Assembly (NCBI GenBank): GCA_934130935.1
Contig: CAKOYQ010000005.1
Coordinates: 1 to 64,000 of the forward strand
DNA length: 64,000 nucleotides
Reading direction: 5' to 3'
Origin: an uncultured Clostridia bacterium
GTDB lineage: Bacteria; Bacillota; Clostridia; TANB77; CAG-508
The notes beneath the pieces are model-generated. The model was given only the letters and a program-made list of their open reading frames with translations, was not told where the DNA came from and made no database searches. A program made the position numbers and the translations under genes. Positions within the stretch are counted from its first letter, which is position 1; every line of letters starts with the position of its first letter. Shown here piece after piece: positions 54,690-63,599 of the stretch.

Positions 54690-55472
54690 TTATATGTTAA
54701 AAATTCTCATTGCATTTTCATATGTAATTCTTGCTATATCTATTATTGGCATTTCCCTAACATCTGCTATTTTTTGAGCTATATATTTTACATTTCTTGA
54801 GTCATTTCTTTTCCCCCTATTTGGCTCAGGTGTTAAATATGGACTATCTGTTTCTATTAAAATTCTATTTAATGGAATCATTTTTATAATTTCGGGGGCA
54901 TTTTTCGAATTCTTAAAAGTTACAGGACCAGCGAATGAAATATAATACCCTAATTCAAGTGCTTGTCTAATCATTTCTTGATTAAATTGGCAACAATGAA
55001 ATATACCTGCTTTTTTCACTGGATATTTTCTTATAATATCAATTATATCTATTGAAGCGTCCCTAGAATGTATCACTATTGGTAAGTTCAATTCATTTGC
55101 CAAATTTATTTGTTTTATAAATGCTTCTTTTTGTAGCTCTTTATTTTTTTTATTCCAATAATAGTCTAGTCCAATTTCTCCTATTGCTACAAGTTTATTT
55201 GTCTTATTATCTTCTATGATTTTCGTTATTTGAGCAATATCTTTCCACAGTTCTTCCTCTGATTGTGGAATATCATTAGGTGAAATCCCACAAATAGAAT
55301 AAATAAATTCATATTTTTGTGACATTTCTATAGCTTTTTTTGATGATTCTATATTATAACCAGCACACACAAATTTTGTCACTCCTGATTTATATGTATC
55401 TTTTATTATTTGTTCTCTATCTTCATTAAATTTTTCATCATTATAATGTGAATGTGTATCAAAAAATTCCAT
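54690..55472 (-). CDS. tatD: TatD family metal-dependent hydrolase
   Basis: 260 residues, TIM-barrel nuclease family. Metal ligands: FFDTHSHYNDEKF at the start, Glu in AIGEIGLDYYW, His in PIVIHSRDASIDI, HCC-type IFHCCQFNQ, and Asp in ILIETDSPYLTP. Members act as 3'-5' DNA exonucleases or deoxyribonucleases. AGAGAGGTAATG precedes the start. It lies between acpS and udg. Confidence 0.93.
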   Translation of the reverse strand: MEFFDTHSHYNDEKFNEDREQIIKDTYKSGVTKFVCAGYNIESSKKAIEMSQKYEFIYSICGISPNDIPQSEEELWKDIAQITKIIEDNKTNKLVAIGEIGLDYYWNKKNKELQKEAFIKQINLANELNLPIVIHSRDASIDIIDIIRKYPVKKAGIFHCCQFNQEMIRQALELGYYISFAGPVTFKNSKNAPEIIKMIPLNRILIETDSPYLTPEPNRGKRNDSRNVKYIAQKIADVREMPIIDIARITYENAMRIFNI

Positions 55473-55514
55473 AATACATTACCTCTCTTTGCAATTTTTA
55501 TTTATAACACTAAT

Positions 55515-55883
55515 TTAAAGAACAGCAATCACACTTGCAACAGCATATTCCTTACAATGAGATATACTGATATCTATACTATTTATTTCTATATCTTGTT
55601 TTAATATATTAACATATGGTCTTCCACTTTCATCATTTAAAATCTCAATATCTTTCCAATCAATATCATATTTGTTTTTTAGATCTAATGAAATCGCCTT
55701 AAATATAGCCTCCTTTGCCGAAAACCTTGCTGCATAATGCTGATATTTCTGTATTTTTTTGCTTTCACAATATTCTATTTCCCTTTTAGTATATACCTTT
55801 TCACAAAATTTTCCTCCTGTTTCTTCTATACTTTTTTTTACTCGCTCTATTTCAATTATATCTACACCTGTTCTTATTTTCAT
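55515..55883 (-). CDS. acpS: Holo-[acyl-carrier-protein] synthase
   Basis: 122 residues, normal. Contains GVDIIEIERVKKSI with the first Mg-binding Asp, and RFSAKEAIFKAI with the conserved Glu/Lys of the phosphopantetheinyl transferase active site; ISISHCKEYAVASVI closes the fold. It transfers phosphopantetheine to ACP. It is followed 43 bases later by tatD. Confidence 0.95.
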   Translation of the reverse strand: MKIRTGVDIIEIERVKKSIEETGGKFCEKVYTKREIEYCESKKIQKYQHYAARFSAKEAIFKAISLDLKNKYDIDWKDIEILNDESGRPYVNILKQDIEINSIDISISHCKEYAVASVIAVL

Positions 55884-55924
55884 TTCTAATTATACCCTTT
55901 CTTAAGATATTATCTGGTTTAAAA

Positions 55925-55962
55925 AATTTGGGATATATTAAATCACCAAATATCCCAAATCT
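55925..55962 (-). terminator. Terminator of the upstream 409-residue gene
   Basis: ATTTGGGATAT and ATATCCCAAAT (11 bp, perfect) around an A/T loop, with A/T-rich sequence and weak T-run on the minus side. Confidence 0.65.
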
Positions 55963-57191
55963 TATTTTGCTAAAAAGATAATATTTATAGCATTAATAAC
56001 TAATGTTATAACAAGTATTGCTGTAATAGCAATATTATTTTTAGCACTTGTTTCTATATTCATTTCTTTATATAAAATGTCATATTTATTTTTAGTATCA
56101 AAATAACTTGTATTTAATTCTAACACTTCTTTTAAGTTTTGGTAAAATAATGAACCTGTATCTTCAAGTGTTACCTCGTTTATCCATAATGTTTGTGTAA
56201 ATTCAATAAACTCTTTACGTGTTTTTCCTATATTAAGTCCCTGACAAAATTCCAAATTTATTTTCGTTAAATAAATTTTTGTATACATTGCTAATATATA
56301 TGTATATAAATACTTTTCTTCAAATTCTTTCGGAAATACTGTATAATTATTCATATCATAACTTGAACTAAATAGTGTTACTCCTTGTTTAGTTATTCCT
56401 AATTTTGCATATTTCCATTTTGATATTACCTTCATGTCTTCTTTTGAATAGCTTACACTATTATCACTCGGTAAAATATTCAAATATTTGATATAACTAC
56501 CACGTATTTGATCAAATTCATTTGTATTATTCCAGCTTTCTTGATCTATACATACATACGAAAATGTCAAAAATCTTTCAGTATCTATATCTAACTTCAT
56601 AGCTTCCGTAGTTGGACCTGTTAAATTCTCTATAAATTCCCTAAAATATTTTACATCATCAAAATAATCTGTTTGAACTCTTATATTGTCATAATTATTC
56701 ATACTACCAAATTCTTGATTTATATCCCTAAATTTATAATTAAAATTCAACAAATCTGAAAATCTATCACTCTCTTCTATATTTGTTTTTATGCACAAAA
56801 AACATATCCCTGTATTAAAACATATAATTTCAATTTTAGGTATTTTGAAAAATATTCCATTCCTTTCAGATGTCTTTCCCTGTATGTCTTTTTTTACTGT
56901 ATATTCAAACATTACACAAGGATTTTTAGCTAGAATTGCCGCTTTCGTATCTAATGGCAATTCTTCTAGTCTAGCCAATTTAGTTTTACTTAAATTAAAA
57001 CTACTAAACATATAATTTCTCGCCCTATGAGAAAAATACGAATATAAGTCCAAGTCTTTCTCTTTTCTAAATGTCCTTAATTTGCAATTCTCATCTTTTA
57101 ATAGTTTTAATAAATATTTCGTATATTTAGTTTCTTTTATTACGTAAGGGTATATAAAGTATGTATATTGATATTTTGTCTTTAGCTCCAT
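55962..57191 (-). CDS. Hypothetical protein with C-terminal membrane anchor
   Basis: 409 residues, unrecognised. A long cytosolic part of mixed alpha/beta pattern (starting MELKTKYQYTYFIYPYVI) ends in one strong membrane helix (ITAILVITLVINAINIIFLA) with the C-terminus close behind it, so the bulk faces the cytoplasm if tail-anchored. No catalytic motif is visible. It lies between the WG-repeat gene and acpS. Confidence 0.7.
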   Translation of the reverse strand: MELKTKYQYTYFIYPYVIKETKYTKYLLKLLKDENCKLRTFRKEKDLDLYSYFSHRARNYMFSSFNLSKTKLARLEELPLDTKAAILAKNPCVMFEYTVKKDIQGKTSERNGIFFKIPKIEIICFNTGICFLCIKTNIEESDRFSDLLNFNYKFRDINQEFGSMNNYDNIRVQTDYFDDVKYFREFIENLTGPTTEAMKLDIDTERFLTFSYVCIDQESWNNTNEFDQIRGSYIKYLNILPSDNSVSYSKEDMKVISKWKYAKLGITKQGVTLFSSSYDMNNYTVFPKEFEEKYLYTYILAMYTKIYLTKINLEFCQGLNIGKTRKEFIEFTQTLWINEVTLEDTGSLFYQNLKEVLELNTSYFDTKNKYDILYKEMNIETSAKNNIAITAILVITLVINAINIIFLAK

Positions 57192-57261
57192 ATATTATTA
57201 CATTCCTCTCTCCAGTTAGAAAGTATCATTTAATTGCTAAACTTCTTTCTAAATTTTCTGG

Positions 57262-58770
57262 TTATTTCTCACAATAGTAGTTCATGTTCAAATCTTCTCC
57301 TAAGTGCCATTTCCCTATAAAATCTATTTTTAAATTATTATCTAAATTATATTTTGGTTCTATAACTTCTTTACCTTCTTTATCTAATGCTCCCCACAAA
57401 CCATTTTCTTTAACTGCTACAAATCCGTATTTATTTTGCTCTGTTGCATCATCATATATGTATTCTGTTATAGCATTTCCTTTTTTATCAACATATCCAT
57501 ATTTGCCATCTTTTTTATCTAAAAAGATAGTATTATTTTTTAAAGCCTGAATATTTGATATTTCTTCTCCTTTTAAGTTATAGTATTTATATTCATCACT
57601 TATTCTCATTCTTATATATTCTTCATCTGTATTTACTTCTGATAAAATCCCTGTTGTCTTTACATCATATTTATTATCAATTATTGATGTTTTATATTCT
57701 GAATCATCTGCAAAAAACAAATCAGCTTTTTCATTATATGTCATTCCATCATACTCAAATGCTGTTAAACCATTTCCTAAGCCATCTATTATTCCGTATT
57801 TATTATTTTGCTTTGCTATATATATTTGTTCTTTAACCTCTTTTAATTCTTGATAATCTGCTTTTATTGTTACTTCTCCTGATGTATTCATCTCTCCATA
57901 TAAATTATCTTTTACAAAGATTATTCCATTTGTCGTTGTAGATTTTATTTCATCAAATCCACTATCTATTAATACCTCACCGTTTGAATTTATTAATTTT
58001 TGTTTTCCATTTTCTTTTATTGCATAATATTCCTTTAAAGGAACTTGTAATATTTCATCATATTTGTTTTCCAATATTTGTTTTTTAGTAGCACTTATTA
58101 AACCATATTTTCCTTGTTCATCTATCGTTATGTATCCATCTTTATAAGTGTCTCCTAATCCTTTTATTTCTTTATAATTGGCATCTATAATTACACTTCC
58201 TGTATCATTTACTAATCCAACTTTTCCATCTTTTTTTATTATTAAACTATTTTCTATCCCTTCTAATACCGTTATTTCATCATATTCTGCTGGTAATAGT
58301 TCTTTTCCATTTAAGTCTATTAATCCATATTTTCCATTCTTTTTAATTCTTAAAACATTTTCCTCATACCACACATTACTGTTTTTATCTATATTATCTA
58401 ATGCTTCAATCTGCTCATATCCTGTTAAAATAGTTTCATCTTTGCTGTTAATAGCCTTTGTTTGATATGTTCCTGTTTCTTCATTTACATTATATATACA
58501 TATAAAAACATCTTTTGTTTTATCTGGTATTACTATCATTTCCTCATATGATGGCTGAATTACTACTTCTCCTTCTTGATTAATTATCCCCCATTTGTTT
58601 TGTGAATATAATGCAAAATATTCATAATCTTTTGTTATTTCTTCTCTCTCTTTTAGCACATTTTTTATTATAAATACAAACATAATTATTACCGCTATTG
58701 CAATTATTACTGCAAATACTTTTTGATAATTCAGCTTTCCATCTGTTTGGTATCTTTTCCCTCTTGCCAT
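57262..58770 (-). CDS. WG-repeat protein, membrane-anchored
   Basis: 502 residues. A basic N-terminus, a membrane helix (about 15-36), then about ten WG-type repeats, such as WGIINQEGEVVIQPSYEEMI, YGLIDLNGKELLPAEYDEI, YGLISATKKQILENKYDEI and WGALDKEGKEVIEPKYN. The repeats probably form an outer beta structure; function is unknown in the family. A stem-forming stretch after the stop (TAGAAAG with CTTTCTA) may serve as a weak terminator. Confidence 0.9.
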   Translation of the reverse strand: MARGKRYQTDGKLNYQKVFAVIIAIAVIIMFVFIIKNVLKEREEITKDYEYFALYSQNKWGIINQEGEVVIQPSYEEMIVIPDKTKDVFICIYNVNEETGTYQTKAINSKDETILTGYEQIEALDNIDKNSNVWYEENVLRIKKNGKYGLIDLNGKELLPAEYDEITVLEGIENSLIIKKDGKVGLVNDTGSVIIDANYKEIKGLGDTYKDGYITIDEQGKYGLISATKKQILENKYDEILQVPLKEYYAIKENGKQKLINSNGEVLIDSGFDEIKSTTTNGIIFVKDNLYGEMNTSGEVTIKADYQELKEVKEQIYIAKQNNKYGIIDGLGNGLTAFEYDGMTYNEKADLFFADDSEYKTSIIDNKYDVKTTGILSEVNTDEEYIRMRISDEYKYYNLKGEEISNIQALKNNTIFLDKKDGKYGYVDKKGNAITEYIYDDATEQNKYGFVAVKENGLWGALDKEGKEVIEPKYNLDNNLKIDFIGKWHLGEDLNMNYYCEK

Positions 58771-58930
58771 ATTTTAGTATCATTCCTTGCATAAAATAAT
58801 ATTTAGGTTTTTTATAATGGCTTTACCTATAAACCTTTTATATGCTATTTAAATATATATTTATCTACATGTATAATATATCACAATTTTTTTTTGGTTA
58901 CAAGTAAATTATTAATTTTTAGGCAAATTT

Positions 58931-58969
58931 ATAAAAAAGATACCAAAGAAATTTAATTCTTCAGTATCT
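58931..58969 (-). terminator. Terminator of the 133-residue gene
   Basis: AGATAC and GTATCT with an inner AAGAA/TTCTT pairing; on the minus strand a run of Ts follows. The rest of the 229-base gap upstream of the WG gene is A/T-rich without a gene. Confidence 0.65.
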
Positions 58970-58999
58970 ATTTAACCACTCTGTTAAATTACTTTTCAG

Positions 59000-59401
59000 T
59001 TATTCATGTTTTTCTTCAACTTTTTGTTTATCTATTTTTTTATATTTAGAAATCTGTTGTTTTTTTGCTTCAATAGTTCTTTTTAAGTCTTCTATTTGCT
59101 TATCATATAACATACATAATGAATTGATTTGTTCTTGTGTCAAATCATCATCAGCAATTTCACCTTTGCGATATCTGTTTTGAAGATCTAATAGTTTAGT
59201 TTCCTCACTTTCTGTTCTTTTTATATATGATTTAAAACTATAATTATTATCAGTCTCCTCAGTCACAGTTTCTTTTGTTTGTTTTATCGAATTATCATTT
59301 TTCTTATAAAATATATTTCTAAAAAAATTTTTTATTTTTATAAATATATTATTATCTTCATTTTTTTCAATTAAATTTTTTTCTTGAGTATTATCTTTCA
59401 T
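59000..59401 (-). CDS. Hypothetical charged helical protein
   Basis: 133 residues, unrecognised, with no membrane segment. Highly charged, with a predicted coiled-coil-like second half (LTQEQINSLCMLYDKQIEDL, then KRTIEAKKQQISKYKK). AGGAGA of its ribosome-binding site lies inside the end of the upstream 51-residue gene, with only 4 bases between the two, so they are a coupled pair just downstream of spoIIE. Confidence 0.7.
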   Translation of the reverse strand: MKDNTQEKNLIEKNEDNNIFIKIKNFFRNIFYKKNDNSIKQTKETVTEETDNNYSFKSYIKRTESEETKLLDLQNRYRKGEIADDDLTQEQINSLCMLYDKQIEDLKRTIEAKKQQISKYKKIDKQKVEEKHE

Positions 59402-59405
59402 AATT

Positions 59406-59561
59406 CTATTCTCCTATTTCATTTTCATCTTTAGAAATAATTTTTTCAAGTTCAGCAGTAACTTGTTCATTTATTTTCTCTAATCCTTCTGCTTCTTCTT
59501 TTCTTGCCTTTAAATCATCTATTGTATACATTTCATTTGTTTCTAATACACTTTTTTCCAT
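59406..59561 (-). CDS. Small acidic protein, first of a coupled pair
   Basis: 51 residues, below the usual gene-calling cut-off, but with a strong AGGGAGGA site 7 bases before the ATG and codon use like its neighbours. The sequence begins MEKSVLETNEMYTIDDLKAR and is helical and acidic to the end (KDENEIGE). Unrecognised. It lies immediately downstream of spoIIE (72 bases) and is coupled to the 133-residue gene. Confidence 0.7.
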   Translation of the reverse strand: MEKSVLETNEMYTIDDLKARKEEAEGLEKINEQVTAELEKIISKDENEIGE

Positions 59562-59633
59562 ATAAAAATCCTCCCTTATGTAAAAAAAGTATATAACATA
59601 TTTTTTAAAATTTCAACACTTTTTTGCAAAATT

Positions 59634-62036
59634 TCATTTTTTTCCAAATTTGCAAACAATTATACTCATATCATCTTTAGCTATTCCATAACTATTATCA
59701 ACCGCTTCATTTAAAATCAAATCTGCAATCTTTTGGCAATTAGTAGTTTCTATATCTTCTAACACATACTTGACCCAAAGTTCTTTATTCTTGTATTCTA
59801 CATTAGAATCTAATATACCATCACTACACATAACCAAAATATCCTGTTCTTCGATATCTTTGTCATATGTAGTTAAACTAATATCTTTTAAAATTCCAGT
59901 AGGTAAGCTTAAAGACTTCACTATTTGCACTTTTCTTTTATTTTTAACATATGTTGGACATGCCCCATTTTTTATAAATTCAACTTTCCCATTATATAAA
60001 TCAATAATAGCAATATCTAGAGTTGCAAAAATTTCCTCATCTGTATTCATAATTGTTGTATTTATTAAATCTATTGATGTATCTTTATCAAAACCTGACA
60101 TTAATAATCTTTCAAGCATTTTTACTGCTATTTGGCTACTTTTTCTTGCTTCTGGGCCTGTTCCCATACCATCACTTAATGCTACTAAATATTTTCCATC
60201 ATTCAATCTAATTTGTATCAAACTATCACCAGATACTGGGCTATCATTTTTTATCCTTGTTGCTTGTCCAATCTGAACTCTAAATTTATCTGCTGACAAA
60301 TAACTAAATACTCTTTTACCCTGTTTGTTAAATTTTTTTGTTTTAGCCTCATTTCTCATTAATTTTTCATTCAAACATTTTTCTAACACTTTTTGTATCT
60401 TGTCAACATCAGTATTTTCAGTTGTCTTACTATCTTCTCTCAGATACACTTCTATAAAATATCTATTGTCTTTCTTATTTATATCTATTCCATCAACTAA
60501 AATATCTTTTATCTCAAGTGCTGCAATTATTTTTTTCTTTTCATCTATAAAATTACCATCTTGTTTTATCTCTTCTTCAATCTTTACAGCAATGCTTGAT
60601 ATTGCTTTCGAAACCCCATCTAATTGTGCTTGTACATTTTTCTTATTTGATTTTACTTTTTCTTTCCAAATGAAATTTGACTTACTAACTTTATATGCAT
60701 AATTTACAGCTTTTACTATCTGCTCAATATCTTCACTCATCCTTTTACTAATTTTTTCGTCATCATACTGAACAATATAATTATTATATTTTGCAAATGT
60801 TTTAAGCAAATCTTCTCTATCTATTTCTTGCTTATCTAATAAAATATCAAACAGTTCATTTACAATTTCATTTTCTGGCTTGACCATATCTTCATATAAC
60901 ATGTTCTCCTCAAGTCCATCTAAATTATTTAGTAGTTCCGTTATAAAAGCTTGTCTGTTTTTAAAATACATATCTGTCTCTGGCTTTTCTTGATATGCAT
61001 TTGCCATATCTTTTATCGTCTCAGACACCATATTTAGCTGATTTATTGTTTCTTTACTTTGTCCTAATCCTCTTTTATTATATTCTGGTAGCATATTATC
61101 ACTTTTAATAAGCTCTTCTACATTTATTCCTCCCCATTTTGGAATTATAAGTAGCCCTAGTGATGCAACTAATGCTTCTTTGAATACAACCAAATCTGTT
61201 GCGGTTCCATTTGATGCATATAACAATATTCCATTTCCAATTAAAAATCCTGCTATTACTCCTATCTTTCCAAATCTATTTAGAACCCCCGAAAGCAATC
61301 CCGAAATTGCATATACAGCAATTACTTCTGGTTCATTTTGGGCAATTATTCCAAGTGTTACCCCTATTGTTACACCTGCTGTTGTACCTACTAAAATTCC
61401 ATTTCTCCAGCCAAGTATCAATACAATTAATATACTCAAAGTCTCTCTAATTGATAACCCTAATATAGAAAAATTTCCAAAAGCCGAAACTGCCACTGAA
61501 ATTAACAAACTAGCCCCAATAACCTCTTCAATCGAGAACGCTCTTTTCTCTGTTATCTCTTGTATTACCACTAATGAATTGACAAATATCTTATAAAAGA
61601 CTACCGAAAAAATTGCTAAAGTTATATGTAGCAACATATCTCCTATTGTAAATCTTGTTAAAATCAGTTTTGCTACCATAACTAATAATATACTTACAAA
61701 TATATGTCCTGATATTTGTATTTGTTCATTTTTGTACTGATCATTTTCTTTAGGAGGCTTTATACATATTAATATTAGTAACATTAATATTATTAATATA
61801 TAATTAAGTGCACCTATTGTTCCAACACCTATAATATTTCCTATAAGACCTGCAATTACAACCATTATAGCAGGAATTCCTCCTGCTAAACTAGCCGCTA
61901 CTATTGCTATACTAAATGGTGACACTTCTTGTCCCATCCCTATTGTAGATATCATAAATGCTATTATATATATCATCACATTTTTTACATTTACCAAATT
62001 TTTAAGTATTTCTTTACCTGTGTTTTGTTTTGACAT
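59634..62036 (-). CDS. spoIIE: Stage II sporulation protein E (SpoIIE phosphatase)
   Basis: 800 residues, the usual length. The N-terminal membrane domain has about ten helices (to about residue 310). A middle region follows, then a C-terminal PP2C phosphatase domain with metal-binding Asp in LVALSDGMGTGPEARKSSQI, ATLDIAIIDLYNGKVEF, VMCSDGILDSN and IAKDDMSIIVCKF. It dephosphorylates SpoIIAA to activate sigma F in the forespore and helps the polar septum. The ATG at 62036 follows GGGGTGG; an upstream GTG (62045) lies in that site. Confidence 0.93.
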   Translation of the reverse strand: MSKQNTGKEILKNLVNVKNVMIYIIAFMISTIGMGQEVSPFSIAIVAASLAGGIPAIMVVIAGLIGNIIGVGTIGALNYILIILMLLILICIKPPKENDQYKNEQIQISGHIFVSILLVMVAKLILTRFTIGDMLLHITLAIFSVVFYKIFVNSLVVIQEITEKRAFSIEEVIGASLLISVAVSAFGNFSILGLSIRETLSILIVLILGWRNGILVGTTAGVTIGVTLGIIAQNEPEVIAVYAISGLLSGVLNRFGKIGVIAGFLIGNGILLYASNGTATDLVVFKEALVASLGLLIIPKWGGINVEELIKSDNMLPEYNKRGLGQSKETINQLNMVSETIKDMANAYQEKPETDMYFKNRQAFITELLNNLDGLEENMLYEDMVKPENEIVNELFDILLDKQEIDREDLLKTFAKYNNYIVQYDDEKISKRMSEDIEQIVKAVNYAYKVSKSNFIWKEKVKSNKKNVQAQLDGVSKAISSIAVKIEEEIKQDGNFIDEKKKIIAALEIKDILVDGIDINKKDNRYFIEVYLREDSKTTENTDVDKIQKVLEKCLNEKLMRNEAKTKKFNKQGKRVFSYLSADKFRVQIGQATRIKNDSPVSGDSLIQIRLNDGKYLVALSDGMGTGPEARKSSQIAVKMLERLLMSGFDKDTSIDLINTTIMNTDEEIFATLDIAIIDLYNGKVEFIKNGACPTYVKNKRKVQIVKSLSLPTGILKDISLTTYDKDIEEQDILVMCSDGILDSNVEYKNKELWVKYVLEDIETTNCQKIADLILNEAVDNSYGIAKDDMSIIVCKFGKK

Positions 62037-62204
62037 CCTTACCACCCCATAACTTCTTCATAATATAGCAATATTTTATTCCTTTTCTTCTGTGTTTTTT
62101 GTCTTTTTTAGTACCCTACTATAAAAAAGTTTTTTACATTTTGTGATATTTATCTTTTTTTTTTATTATTTTCCTTTGTTTTGTGTTTTATATTTTATTA
62201 TAGA

Positions 62205-62214
62205 TTGTCGAAAA
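62205..62214 (+). promoter_or_regulatory. Candidate Spo0A box between spoIIE and the divergent gene
   Basis: TTGTCGAAAA contains the TGTCGAA core of Spo0A boxes. It is about 170 bases upstream of spoIIE and 117 before the divergent gene. In Bacillus spoIIE is Spo0A-activated, so the position makes sense. The 285-base region holds no gene. Confidence 0.45.
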
Positions 62215-62330
62215 TTACAAGTTTTTTTTACAAATTATGAAAAAAGAATTACTTAGTAGTAAAGAAGAACATTTTTTATTTTTACACATATAATAAAAAG
62301 AAAAAACATAAATTATTTAGAGGTGATACT

Positions 62331-62816
62331 ATGTCTAATAATATGGACGATTTATTTGCTAATGTAAAAAAAATGGTTGATAGTGGGAATATCCCTGATA
62401 ATATAAAACAAATGATGAATAATTTAAATGTTCCAAACAATACTAGTACAAACCAAAGCAATTCAAATAACAATACAAATACAAATTTTAATAATCCTGA
62501 TTTAAATGATATATTAAATCAAGTTTCCCCTGAAATGTTAAACAACTTAGGGAATATGTTAAACTCTAACAATCAATCTAATCAAGATTCTTCTCAAAAC
62601 AATAATTTTAATTTTGATATGAATACAATTATGAAAATGAAATCTATTATGGAAAACATGAATAATAAAAATGATCCTCGTGCCAATTTGCTTTACTCTC
62701 TCAAACCATATTTGCGTGATAGCAAAAAAGATAAGCTAGACCAATATGTAAATTTACTTAATGTTTCTAAAATAGCAGAACTTATGAATAAAAAAGATAA
62801 TGATACTAAATCTTAA
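62331..62816 (+). CDS. Asn-rich hypothetical protein
   Basis: 161 residues. The N-terminal third is helical. A central part (about 40-100) is very rich in Asn, Ser and Thr. The C-terminus (RANLLYSLKPYLRDSKKDKL, then DQYVNLLNVSKIAEL) is well structured and resembles unnamed Clostridia proteins of this layout. No membrane segment. AGAGGTGATACT precedes the ATG. It is divergent from spoIIE and followed by a short gene 38 bases on; a sporulation link is only suggested by place. Confidence 0.65.
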   Translation: MSNNMDDLFANVKKMVDSGNIPDNIKQMMNNLNVPNNTSTNQSNSNNNTNTNFNNPDLNDILNQVSPEMLNNLGNMLNSNNQSNQDSSQNNNFNFDMNTIMKMKSIMENMNNKNDPRANLLYSLKPYLRDSKKDKLDQYVNLLNVSKIAELMNKKDNDTKS

Positions 62817-62854
62817 TATAATATATTATAGTACACTAAGAAAGGAGAACCAAA

Positions 62855-63205
62855 ATGCCTATATTTAGATATTATAATCCATATAGAAGGCCTAACTTTT
62901 ATAGTTATTATAGGCCAACTTATAATACAAATCCCACTCCTGTTTCTCCTCCTAATAATCCAGTAAATCTTTCAGAAACAAATATATCAAATTCACAAAC
63001 AGCTAAACAATTACCTGAAGAAAAAAATACCTTAAAACAAGACCGTTCAAAACATGAAGCAAATGATAATGTTTGGTTAGATATATTAGGAATAAAACTA
63101 TATTTTGACGATGTACTTATTCTTAGCCTTTTATTTTTTCTATATAAAGAAGAGGTAAAAGATGAAGGACTTTTTTTGGCATTAGTGTTACTTCTTATTA
63201 GTTAA
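62855..63205 (+). CDS. Hypothetical protein with Tyr/Pro-rich start and hydrophobic C-terminus
   Basis: 116 residues. The N-terminus is Tyr/Arg/Pro-rich (FRYYNPYRRPNFYSYYRP), like small spore-coat proteins. A hydrophilic middle follows, then a hydrophobic C-terminal half (LDILGIKLYFDDVLILSLLF, then LFLALVLLLIS) with two likely membrane-associated helices. AGAAAGGAGA precedes the ATG. It forms a pair with the Asn-rich gene. Function unknown; a spore-envelope role is a guess from composition and neighbours. Confidence 0.6.
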   Translation: MPIFRYYNPYRRPNFYSYYRPTYNTNPTPVSPPNNPVNLSETNISNSQTAKQLPEEKNTLKQDRSKHEANDNVWLDILGIKLYFDDVLILSLLFFLYKEEVKDEGLFLALVLLLIS

Positions 63206-63212
63206 CATCAAA

Positions 63213-63569
63213 AGGGCAATTTGGGGTCGGTTCCTTTTTTGACTCTTGGGACATCTGGGGTCGGTTCCTTTTTTGCCCTTTTTTCTTAAATACAATAATT
63301 ATTAATATTAAATATAAACTTTAAATGAAATGACGAATATGATTGGAGAAACTTTAGAACTTCTACGAGATTTTATGGAAAGAGTTCACGAGAGTGGAAG
63401 GGTGCCATAAAATAAGTTAGAATTTCTTAAGTTTCGTAATGAATCGAGGAATGTAATGCAAAGTTTATATTTAATATTAATAAATTATCTATGTTATAAA
63501 AAAGGGCAAAAAAGGAACCGACCCCAGATGTCCCAAGAGTCAAAAAAGGAACCGACCCCAAATTGTCCT
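63213..63569. repeat. About 357-bp fold-back element with REP-like units
   Basis: The outer arms (63213-63284 and 63498-63569) are 72 bases with one mismatch, and each arm has two copies of a GGAACCGACCCC-core unit. An inner pair (about 63299-63322 with 63460-63483) is near-perfect, and the middle also pairs loosely (GAAACTT, TTCTA and ATTTTATGG-type blocks) around a loop near 63400. No ORF is convincing. It fills most of the 394-base gap before minC. Confidence 0.85.
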
Positions 63570-63599
63570 AAGCAAAAAATGAGTCGACTCCAATTTATC

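Noticed and set aside
59770..60276. A 168-residue + strand ORF
   Set aside because: Antisense shadow of the PP2C domain of spoIIE, which is certain by its motifs.
63213..63569. A CRISPR array (repeated GGAACCGACCCC units)
   Set aside because: Units are in two inverted pairs rather than regularly spaced direct repeats, there are no unique spacers of constant length, and no cas genes are near.
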